5,473 nt of DNA. It comes from Acetofilamentum sp. GTDB lineage: Bacteria; Bacteroidota; Bacteroidia; Bacteroidales; JAFGUD01. A program made the position numbers and the translations under genes. The notes beneath the pieces were generated by a model. That model did not search any database. It was not told the origin of the DNA and worked only from the letters and a program-made list of their open reading frames with translations. Below are positions 1 through 5,446 of this stretch, in pieces (within the stretch, counting starts at the first letter, position 1; each line of letters opens with the position of its first letter). Location of the stretch: contig DYKL01000244.1 in assembly GCA_020722645.1 (NCBI GenBank), forward strand, positions 1 through 5,473, written 5' to 3'.

Positions 1-388
1 AAAAATCAGCAGCAAAGCCCTGTAAATCCACGCTTTTTAAAAGTAAGTTCCGGTAGAATTCAGACCATTCTCCATCTTTTAGACCATTTTTATATTGACC
101 TTTGATATAAATTTGTCCTGATTCGTAGTATTCAAAGTATTCTCCGGTTAATTTGTCATAGTTGTATTCAGATTGTATTTGAATCTGTTCGTTTTCGTAA
201 AATTCCAGAACCACACCGTTTAATATACCTAATGAATAATTCTCGATAAACCGAATTTTACCGGATTCGTAATAAGCAGTAACTTGTCCGTGCAAATTAT
301 TGTTTTTATATGTTCCTTTTTCGGACAATTTTTTTGATTCGAAGAAAACCTGATATTCTCCTTCGAGATAATTATCTTTAAATATCAT
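1..388 (-). CDS. MORN-repeat (YwqK-like) protein, partial: runs off the left edge and is probably 5'-truncated
   Basis: The frame is open for 129 codons from ATG at 388 to the window edge, so the C-terminus is missing. The protein consists of MORN_2-type repeats with an exact 24-residue period. The conserved glycines fall at residues 10, 34, 58, 82 and 106, in contexts such as LEGEY, LHGQV, LTGEY and KDGEW, alternating with aromatic YYESG-like segments. Such repeats form beta-hairpin stacks and occur in Bacteroidota proteins often labelled YwqK-family antitoxins; the real role is usually unknown. No signal peptide or lipobox is present at the ATG. The open frame continues upstream of the ATG as WGVLEST, and the glycine there lies exactly 15 residues before Gly10, the same G-to-G spacing as Gly43 to Gly58. 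It is then blocked by TAA at 412-410. So part of another repeat lies before the apparent start, which suggests that the original N-terminus has been lost. No promoter is visible upstream. The family call is firm; whether the gene is functional is not. Confidence 0.8.
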   Translation of the reverse strand, partial: MIFKDNYLEGEYQVFFESKKLSEKGTYKNNNLHGQVTAYYESGKIRFIENYSLGILNGVVLEFYENEQIQIQSEYNYDKLTGEYFEYYESGQIYIKGQYKNGLKDGEWSEFYRNLLLKSVDLQGFAADF

Positions 389-471
389 TGTTGATTCTAA
401 AACACCCCATTAAAAACTAAGCAAAAGGAAGATTATTATTTACCTTAAATCCGCAAGTTTTTTCGTAAGTG

Positions 472-495
472 GTTGCAGGTGAAAACACCTGCAAC
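472..495. repeat. Perfect hairpin 1 (10-bp stem, AAAA loop)
   Basis: GTTGCAGGTG (472-481) pairs without mismatch with CACCTGCAAC (486-495) across the loop AAAA. It lies downstream of aroK and could slow transcription or protect an mRNA 3' end. Neither side carries a proper T-run, so it is not a standard intrinsic terminator. It reads best as one half of the symmetric mini-element. Confidence 0.85.
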
Positions 496-508
496 ATGTA
501 GTTTGCAC

Positions 509-532
509 CAGTCAGGTGTTTTCACCTGACTG
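509..532. repeat. Perfect hairpin 2 (10-bp stem, TTTT loop), inverted partner of hairpin 1
   Basis: CAGTCAGGTG (509-518) pairs without mismatch with CACCTGACTG (523-532) across the loop TTTT. Its 16-nt core (513-528) is the exact reverse complement of the core of hairpin 1 (476-491), while the outer four base pairs differ but still pair. It is the first strong hairpin met by transcription leaving aroK, 25 bases past the stop codon. It lacks an adjacent T-run. Confidence 0.85.
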
Positions 533-556
533 AATTTCAGATATATAAGTATAGAC

Positions 557-1090
557 TTACGGATTTAAGGATTTATTTGAATTTTCGATAAAATGAATCA
601 TTTCATCTAAAATATTTTTAATTTTTTTGTGAGATGTATCAATTATATATTTGGCTGAGTTATAAAAAGGTTCTCTTTGGTTTAATCTCTGCTGAACAAA
701 AGCCAAAAGTTCATCATTTTTCAGATTCTGGATTAAAGGGCGTTTACGTTTAGATTGTAATAATCTTGCAACAATAGATTCGGAATCAAGTTTAATATAT
801 ATAGAATTTCCCGATTTATTAATCAGTTCCATATTGTTATAAAAGCAAGGAGTTCCGCCACCGGTTGACATTACAAAACTATCAGTATTCAATGTTTCAA
901 TCAAAGTTCTATGTTCGATTACTCTGAAACCGCTTTCACCGATTAATTCAAAAATGGAAGGAATAGTTACCTTGTGTTTTTTTTCAATGTATTCATCAAG
1001 GTCAATGAAGTCGATACATAGAGAAGAGGCAAGCTTTCTACCGTAAGTAGTTTTGCCTGCCCCCATAAATCCTAAAAGAAATATTTTCAA
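557..1090 (-). CDS. aroK: Shikimate kinase (AroK)
   Basis: Cytoplasmic enzyme of the shikimate pathway: ATP + shikimate to shikimate 3-phosphate + ADP, on the way to chorismate and aromatic amino acids. The 177 residues fit the family (about 165-180). Visible motifs in order: Walker A GFMGAGKTT at 7-15; shikimate-binding DLDEYIE with Asp32; GESGFR with Arg56; STGGGTP with the glycine triplet at 77-79; lid RKRPL with Arg117; and NQREPFY with Arg139, the expected second shikimate contact. All key residues are present. The start is unusual: the codon at 1090-1088 is TTG, no in-frame ATG lies between it and the upstream stop at 1108-1106, and the next Met (residue 9) falls inside the P-loop. The TTG overlaps the TGA of the preceding small gene (TTGA, 4 bp), so translation is probably coupled. 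The last residues (SLNP) and the stop lie in the terminal repeat of the 443-570 element. Identification is secure. Confidence 0.96.
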   Translation of the reverse strand: MKIFLLGFMGAGKTTYGRKLASSLCIDFIDLDEYIEKKHKVTIPSIFELIGESGFRVIEHRTLIETLNTDSFVMSTGGGTPCFYNNMELINKSGNSIYIKLDSESIVARLLQSKRKRPLIQNLKNDELLAFVQQRLNQREPFYNSAKYIIDTSHKKIKNILDEMIHFIENSNKSLNP

Positions 1091-1281
1091 TCTGAAATTT
1101 TGTTTTTATTGTTTTTGTAAAATTTTCTTCCTCCATAAATCAATCCGGCAATAAGAAGAAATAATAAACCTCCGTCAATAGGGATAGGCTGTGGTGGTGG
1201 AGGAGGAGGTTGTGCTATTGCACTAATAATAAAAAATGGAAAAACTACAAAAAAAGTTAAAACAGTTAGTATTTTTTTCAT
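1087..1281 (-). CDS. Small PID-CTERM-type membrane protein (64 aa)
   Basis: The start is ATG at 1281-1279. Residues 1-23 form a Sec signal peptide (MKK, a hydrophobic core, then a cut near AIA|Q). The mature part begins with a proline run (25-30, then QPIP) and the motif PIDGG at 34-38. A short hydrophobic segment follows (LLFLLIAGLIYGG, 39-51), then a basic tail with many Lys/Arg/Asn. Pro-Ile-Asp followed by GG, one transmembrane helix and a basic end is the arrangement of the PID-CTERM sorting signal known in Bacteroidota. Here signal peptide plus sorting tail make up nearly the whole protein, leaving only a proline-rich linker as a possible mature product. Its function is unknown. It lies 105 bp downstream of the T9SS gene and its stop overlaps the aroK start. 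I see no clear promoter in the gap, so read-through from the T9SS gene is plausible. It is a real gene: the composition is not random and the signals are complete. Confidence 0.82.
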   Translation of the reverse strand: MKKILTVLTFFVVFPFFIISAIAQPPPPPPQPIPIDGGLLFLLIAGLIYGGRKFYKNNKNKISD

Positions 1282-1386
1282 AATATTTTTATTTTGAATT
1301 TTATTATGTGTATTTTGTCTTTATTTTTAAACTTTTATATAAAACGAAGTTTTATTGATTTTCTTTTGTTCGGTTTAAAAAAAACT

Positions 1387-3303
1387 TTATTTAATGATAA
1401 TTTTTTGAATATAAGTATTGCTATTAGCAAAATATCTAACAAAATAAGCCCCGGAAGCTACATTTAATACATATTCATTAAAATTTGAATTTGCATTATC
1501 TTTTAATATTATTTTTCCAAGAGCATCATATATTTCAACATTTCCGTTAATATCATCAATATTTGAAATTGAAATATAAACAATGTTATCATTAGAATAA
1601 ATATTTACAGAGGAGTTATTATTGAAAATATCTTCAATATCGGTGAAAGAATTTACACATAATAAAGAAAATCTGTCTCTGTTTTCACCTTCTTCCAAAT
1701 AAACAGAATAATCAGGTGTCAGAGTTAAATCGGTACTGATTATATTTTGTTCTGATTGATCTATAAGATAAATTTTATCAAAATATTTTGTTTCAAAATC
1801 GGCAGCTTTGAATGTATATTTGCCGGATTGTTTTGCAACAATACCAAGAGGAACTCTTTTATATTCAACATATTCATCAATAGGAAGAGTATTGATTGCA
1901 AGTGGAATTTGGTTATAACATATAGAATATAATTGAGGTAAACCGGCAGTTGTTGCATATGCTTTGTATGCATCAAATTCATCTTCAATTTCTTCTGTTG
2001 CATCTTCATAAAATCTTACTAATGTTTGGTCTTTTTGTCCGTTAACTTCAAGCTCAAGTTTAATATAATCGTATTGAGGTTTTTCAGTTACGTTTTTGTA
2101 CATTTCGTTATTATTGTGAGTTCTTGCAGAAGCCGGAATAGTTAATGTGGGTGATGCAGCAGTTGCTTTTACCATAAAAGATTGCATCGCAGGAATATAT
2201 TCGCCTGTTGCATCGTAATTTAATGTTTGTCCGTCTCCTATTAGATGGTCATCTGAACTAGTCCAATAGTAAACATAATTCCCATTATCACCGTCCCACA
2301 TATAAACAGTATTCGAAATATTTGTTCTTGTCCAGTCTGCATTAGCCCAGTCGAGTGCAGATTGATAAGGGTTGCCAATTAAATTCCAGCCATCGTAAAA
2401 TGAACCGTATCCACCGCCATTATCGTTAGAGGTATAACTAACAGCCGGAGAGTATGAAACATCATTATTCAGATAATCAGGATTTCCGGCACCGGTTGTA
2501 AAAACAGTATTTAAGTTTCCTTCATTATAACAAATATAGCCAACGGCAGGATTTAAAACAACAGGAGCACCCATAGTAGCTTGAACTTGTTCCCAAGCTT
2601 GCCAGAAATTATAAGTAGTATAATTTGTATAATTTGAATAATTAGTATTGTTCGGGTCAGCAGATAGATTCTGGTCAAAAGCTTCATTATAAGAATAAAA
2701 ATTTGGGTTAAAATTACCGGAAGTAGTATGTTCTGTAAACAAATCGCTTTGCTGGTTAGTCATAGGAACAGAGATGTATTGCCATCTGCCGTTTACTTTA
2801 AAAAATCTGTTGATATTGATTGTTCCTGTACCTGTTATTGCACCTGCACCTGTTGCAGTTATCAAAGAACCACCTATTGTTTCATCTGTAGGAGTAGCTG
2901 AAGTAAATGTGCCATCAACATCAAAAGTTCCGTTTACAGTCATTCCCGAACCGGCAATAAGTGTAGTTGAAGAGCCGCTATTTATCGTAACTTTCTCAAA
3001 ATTAGTATAATTGGGTAATGCTGATGTAATAGTTTGAGTTCCGCCTGCAAATCTTACTTCTCCATCTGTATCTACATTTGTAAAAACATTATTGGCTGCG
3101 TTGTTGGTAAAATTACCTTCAACAATCATATATCCGTCAATATCAACCTCACCTGCTGCATTTGTGAAATTACCATTAGCACCGCCGTCTATGTATAGGT
3201 AACCACCTGAAGTAATAACTATACTTGCTCCATTGTTATATAAGCCTTGAGATAAAGCTATAAATGGTAATATTACAAATAATGTTAAAATAAATTTTTT
3301 CAT
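1387..3303 (-). CDS. Secreted or cell-surface protein with T9SS type A C-terminal sorting domain
   Basis: The 638-residue product has a Sec signal peptide at 1-18 (cut near ALS|QG). Residues 20-165 are rich in Gly, Thr and Asn with short repeated strands such as IDGGANGNF, VDIDGYMIVEGNF and MTVNGTFDVDGTF, resembling a beta-helix or adhesin-type stalk. Residues 166-395 hold NGRWQYISVP and DGWNLIGNPYQSALDW; the NLIGNPY..A.DW motif is common in large Bacteroidota T9SS surface proteins. A Tyr/Asn/Thr-rich stretch occurs at 217-232. Residues 410-550 are a more acidic beta-rich part. From about 564 the tail has the T9SS type A pattern: VNIYSNDN, VEIYDALGKII, then NVASGAYFVRYF and a basic end (IQKIIIK). 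The usual IYPNP is replaced by IYSND. The tail directs export across the outer membrane by PorU-type processing, releasing the protein or attaching it to the surface. No catalytic motif is visible; adhesin or matrix function is a guess. A promoter lies at 3375-3406. Confidence 0.9.
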   Translation of the reverse strand: MKKFILTLFVILPFIALSQGLYNNGASIVITSGGYLYIDGGANGNFTNAAGEVDIDGYMIVEGNFTNNAANNVFTNVDTDGEVRFAGGTQTITSALPNYTNFEKVTINSGSSTTLIAGSGMTVNGTFDVDGTFTSATPTDETIGGSLITATGAGAITGTGTININRFFKVNGRWQYISVPMTNQQSDLFTEHTTSGNFNPNFYSYNEAFDQNLSADPNNTNYSNYTNYTTYNFWQAWEQVQATMGAPVVLNPAVGYICYNEGNLNTVFTTGAGNPDYLNNDVSYSPAVSYTSNDNGGGYGSFYDGWNLIGNPYQSALDWANADWTRTNISNTVYMWDGDNGNYVYYWTSSDDHLIGDGQTLNYDATGEYIPAMQSFMVKATAASPTLTIPASARTHNNNEMYKNVTEKPQYDYIKLELEVNGQKDQTLVRFYEDATEEIEDEFDAYKAYATTAGLPQLYSICYNQIPLAINTLPIDEYVEYKRVPLGIVAKQSGKYTFKAADFETKYFDKIYLIDQSEQNIISTDLTLTPDYSVYLEEGENRDRFSLLCVNSFTDIEDIFNNNSSVNIYSNDNIVYISISNIDDINGNVEIYDALGKIILKDNANSNFNEYVLNVASGAYFVRYFANSNTYIQKIIIK

Positions 3304-3374
3304 ATCAATAAATTTTTTTATTTATAAAACAAATTTTCTAAAAGGTAAAGTTTAGGTTAATGCTTTTTTTTTTA

Positions 3375-3406
3375 CAAAGATAATTCATTTATTTTTAAAA
3401 ATACAA
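3375..3406 (-). promoter_or_regulatory. Bacteroidota-type promoter for the T9SS gene
   Basis: On the minus strand the -33 element TTG (3406-3404), a 21-bp spacer and the -7 element TATCTTTG (3382-3375) match the sigma-ABfr consensus TTG/TAnnTTTG exactly. The predicted leader is about 65 nt. Just after the -7 box comes TA followed by an A10 run (3373-3364), so transcription would start in or next to a homopolymer. Confidence 0.7.
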
Positions 3407-3508
3407 CAACTAATATTTTTTTTAGCACAAAAATTATGCAAAAGACAAAAAAAACTTTACTAAACCTAAATAAAATGAGTATTGTGTAAAAGTTTTTATC
3501 TATATACG

Positions 3509-3524
3509 TTTTTTTTAAAAAAAA
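3509..3524. repeat. Perfect T8A8 palindrome in the intergenic region
   Basis: Eight T (3509-3516) are followed directly by eight A (3517-3524), with no loop. It lies just past the terminator of the aconitase-like gene. T-to-A steps of this kind are rigid or bent DNA; it may also act as a second weak transcription stop. No function can be assigned from sequence alone. Confidence 0.45.
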
Positions 3525-3532
3525 GTTTTGTT

Positions 3533-3559
3533 AAAAAAAGCCGAGTTCATTTCTTGGCT
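3533..3559 (-). terminator. Rho-independent terminator of the aconitase-like gene
   Basis: On the minus strand AGCCAAG (3559-3553) pairs with CTCGGCT (3545-3539) around the loop AAATGAA, with one A.C mismatch. A run of seven T follows (3539-3533), its first T being the last base of the stem. The stem begins inside the TAG stop codon (3560-3558), so the terminator is fused to the gene end. This separates the gene from the T9SS gene downstream. Confidence 0.72.
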
Positions 3560-5345
3560 ATTTTTCATTATTAATCCAATTAACAAGACCCTTTTGTCTG
3601 ATTATAGACATTAGTTTTTCAGGCAAAGGATTAAAACTGTATGTTTTATCATTTAATTTGATTTCCCCTTTTTCAAAAAAAACTTCAACATTATCGCCCT
3701 GTTTATAGTTTTCAACAACCTCTTTGTTTACAATAAGCAACAAACCCTGATTGATAGAAGAACGGAAAAATATTCTGTTTACAGATTTAACAATCACAGC
3801 TTTAACGCCAATATGAGCCAATCCGACAGCAGGATGTTCACGAGAGCTACCACAACCAAAGTTATCACCGGCAATTATTATATCACCTTCTTTTGCATTT
3901 TTTGCAAAATTAATATCAAAACCGGCAAATAAATATGGAATTATAGCTTTTGCATCGGAACTTAAAATATTATATGTCAAATTTCCGGCAAACATTTGGT
4001 CTGTATTCAGATTGTCTATGTCTGAATAGTTCCATATAAAATCTGATTTTCTATTTTCTTCTGCCTTTATTTCAATAGTAGAACTTTGTTCTATTTTGAA
4101 CTGATATTTTTCATTATTTCTAATATCGGCTGCATCTCTCGAGTCGGCAATCTCTCCTTTAATTGCTGAGTATGCAACTACAGCAGGAGAAGCCAAAAAT
4201 ATTTGTGAGTTTTTATTTCCCATTCTACCCAAGAAGTTTCGGTTAGCAGTAGATATAACATTAAAACCGTCAGCCGGAATTCCCTGACCTGTTCCGAGAC
4301 AAGGACCACAAGAAGAAGTTAAAATATTTCCGCCGGCATTAATAAATATTTCAGCAAGACCTTCATTAATTGCCTGTAAATAAATTTCTTGCGAGGCAGG
4401 TGTTATAATTAACTGAACGTTGTCAGCAACTTTATGACCTTTAAGAATTTGTGCCGCTTCTCTTAAATCTTCTATTCTGCCGTTTGTGCATGTTCCAAGA
4501 AATGCTTCATGGATTTTTGTACCGACAACTTCCTGCAAAGCTTTGATATTTTCAACATTATGAGGAGCAGCAACAACAGGGAAGATGTCGTCTAAATTAA
4601 TTTCAATTTCTTTTAAGTAAACAGCATCTTCATCTGCCCAAACGCCATCAATTTTTTGTTTTCCGTAGAATTTTGCAAGTACTTCGTCAGGCGGGAAAAC
4701 TGCATTTTTAGCACCCATTTCTGAAGCGAGGTTAGCAATAGTCATTCTTTCAGAAATACCAAGATTTTTAACACCGTCTCCGTGATATTCGATAGACATA
4801 TAATTTGCACCGTCAGTACCAATCATACCAATAATCCAAAGCGAAATATCTTTTGCATATACACCTTTGCGAAGTTTACCTTTAAGCGTTATTTTCATAG
4901 ATTCAGGAACTCTGAACCATGTGTCGCCTCTTCTCCATATTCCTGCAGCTTCGGTTCTGTCAATACCGGCAGCCATTGCATTAAAAGCACCGGCTGTACA
5001 GGTATGGCTGTCGCTACCAACGATAATCATTCCGGGCATAGCGTGATAAGACATAATCTGATGACAAATTCCCCGACCAGCATCGTAAAATTTTTTTATA
5101 CCTTGTTCTTTAACAAAATCTCTTACAAACTGATAATCAGTTGCTAATTTAGAAGTAGTAGGAGGTGCATTATGGTCTAAAACCACAAGTAACTGGTCAG
5201 GATTTGAGACTTTTTGACCTCCCATTTTTTCGAAAGTTTTTTTGATACTTGCAGTATTGTCGTGTGTAAGTACAATATCAGGAGATTTAAAAACAATGGA
5301 GCCTGTTACGGCACCAAAAATTTTTTCTGCAAAAGTTTTTCCCAT
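3558..5345 (-). CDS. Aconitase-superfamily hydro-lyase, fused LeuC-LeuD type (homoaconitase / 3-isopropylmalate dehydratase / aconitase)
   Basis: Cytoplasmic [4Fe-4S] enzyme that isomerises a hydroxy-acid (citrate, isopropylmalate or homocitrate type) by removing and re-adding water. The 595 residues equal a LeuC of the roughly 420-residue HacA/archaeal type plus a LeuD of about 165 on one chain. Large part, residues 1 to about 400: LDHN with Asp58-His59, GICHQ with His95, GSDSHTCTAGAF at 110-121, GTCTNGR with cluster Cys286, SSCGPCLGTGQG with cluster Cys346 and Cys349, and GRMGNKNSQ at 373-381. A linker follows at about 400-445. Small (swivel) part, about 446-595: AIIPYLFAG at 467-475 and GDNFGCGSSREHPA at 493-506, with the catalytic-base serine expected in SSRE (Ser501) and substrate-binding Arg502. 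All cluster and active-site motifs are intact. Substrate choice in LeuD-like parts is set largely by the loop after YL; here it is YLFA, which I cannot assign to a substrate. No leuA, leuB or citrate synthase gene lies nearby. Own promoter and terminator suggest a single-gene unit. The superfamily is certain, the substrate is not. Confidence 0.93.
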   Translation of the reverse strand: MGKTFAEKIFGAVTGSIVFKSPDIVLTHDNTASIKKTFEKMGGQKVSNPDQLLVVLDHNAPPTTSKLATDYQFVRDFVKEQGIKKFYDAGRGICHQIMSYHAMPGMIIVGSDSHTCTAGAFNAMAAGIDRTEAAGIWRRGDTWFRVPESMKITLKGKLRKGVYAKDISLWIIGMIGTDGANYMSIEYHGDGVKNLGISERMTIANLASEMGAKNAVFPPDEVLAKFYGKQKIDGVWADEDAVYLKEIEINLDDIFPVVAAPHNVENIKALQEVVGTKIHEAFLGTCTNGRIEDLREAAQILKGHKVADNVQLIITPASQEIYLQAINEGLAEIFINAGGNILTSSCGPCLGTGQGIPADGFNVISTANRNFLGRMGNKNSQIFLASPAVVAYSAIKGEIADSRDAADIRNNEKYQFKIEQSSTIEIKAEENRKSDFIWNYSDIDNLNTDQMFAGNLTYNILSSDAKAIIPYLFAGFDINFAKNAKEGDIIIAGDNFGCGSSREHPAVGLAHIGVKAVIVKSVNRIFFRSSINQGLLLIVNKEVVENYKQGDNVEVFFEKGEIKLNDKTYSFNPLPEKLMSIIRQKGLVNWINNEK

Positions 5346-5358
5346 AATTTATAAAGTT

Positions 5359-5446
5359 TTTAAAGTTCGTAAAGCCTGCCCTGTAAGGTCTTTAAAGTTC
5401 GTAAAGATATATAATAAGTTTATTAACTTTCAACTTTATGAACTTT
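5359..5446. repeat. Three copies of AAAGTTCRTAAAG (two direct, one inverted) upstream of the aconitase-like gene
   Basis: The 16-mer TTTAAAGTTCGTAAAG occurs perfectly at 5359-5374 and 5391-5406, with 32 bp between starts. A third copy, AAAGTTCATAAAG, is on the minus strand at 5446-5434 with one change (A for G). A degenerate ATAAAGTTTT unit precedes the first copy (5351-5360), giving a roughly 10-bp periodicity. The second copy overlaps the -7 promoter element, the inverted one overlaps the edge of the -33 element, and the first lies in the leader. This could be an operator set or a simple dispersed intergenic repeat; the sequence alone does not decide. Confidence 0.6.
5402..5433 (-). promoter_or_regulatory. 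Bacteroidota-type promoter for the aconitase-like gene
   Basis: On the minus strand the -33 element TTG (5433-5431), a 21-bp spacer and TATCTTTA (5409-5402) follow the TTG/TAnnTTTG pattern, with only the last G changed to A. Spacer length is identical to that of the promoter at 3375-3406. The predicted leader is about 50 nt. The -7 box overlaps repeat copy 2. Confidence 0.6.

Larger units (their letters stand above)
443..570. repeat. REP/MITE-like mini-element with terminal inverted repeats and two internal hairpins
   Basis: An 11-bp perfect inverted repeat bounds the region: CCTTAAATCCG at 443-453 and CGGATTTAAGG at 560-570. The right end reads ACTTACGGATTTAAGG (555-570). Its complement, CCTTAAATCCGTAAGT, is also found at the left end, but there it is split by 12 bases (CAAGTTTTTTCG), giving CCTTAAATCCG...TAAGT at 443-470. 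Between the ends lie two 10-bp-stem hairpins at 472-495 and 509-532. There is no coding capacity. This layout is what non-autonomous, palindrome-rich elements look like (REP/BIME mobilised by RAYT-type transposases, or MITEs). The mobility is inferred; no second copy and no transposase lies in this window. The right end encodes the last residues of aroK, and the left end lies about 30 bp from the broken start of the MORN gene. Confidence 0.6.

Noticed and set aside
389..410. ATG at 410 as an alternative start for the left-edge gene
   Set aside because: It is in another frame and stops after ten codons; it does not lead into the MORN repeats.
472..532. The paired hairpins as an intrinsic terminator for aroK or as a CRISPR array
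   Set aside because: There is no T-run after either stem on either strand. Only two inverted units with different flanks are present, not direct repeats with spacers. A termination effect remains possible but is not shown.
1339..1355. Small hairpin ATAAAAC-GAA-GTTTTAT between the T9SS and PID-CTERM genes
   Set aside because: The 7-bp stem is almost all A-T and no T-run follows on the minus strand; expected by chance in such AT-rich DNA.
1282..1386. Separate promoter for the PID-CTERM/aroK pair
   Set aside because: No TAnnTTTG-like element with an upstream TTG is present on the minus strand; only AT-rich sequence.
1761..2009. Minus-strand open frame of 82 codons inside the T9SS gene
   Set aside because: It lies wholly within the 1387-3303 gene in another frame, has a low-complexity composition, and shows no motif.
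2774..3010. Plus-strand open frame of 78 codons rich in Val and Pro
   Set aside because: Antisense shadow of the Gly/Thr-rich part of the T9SS gene; the bias follows from that gene's codons.
4782..5147. Plus-strand open frame of 121 codons
   Set aside because: Antisense to the conserved LeuC-like part of the aconitase homologue, with no recognisable domain.
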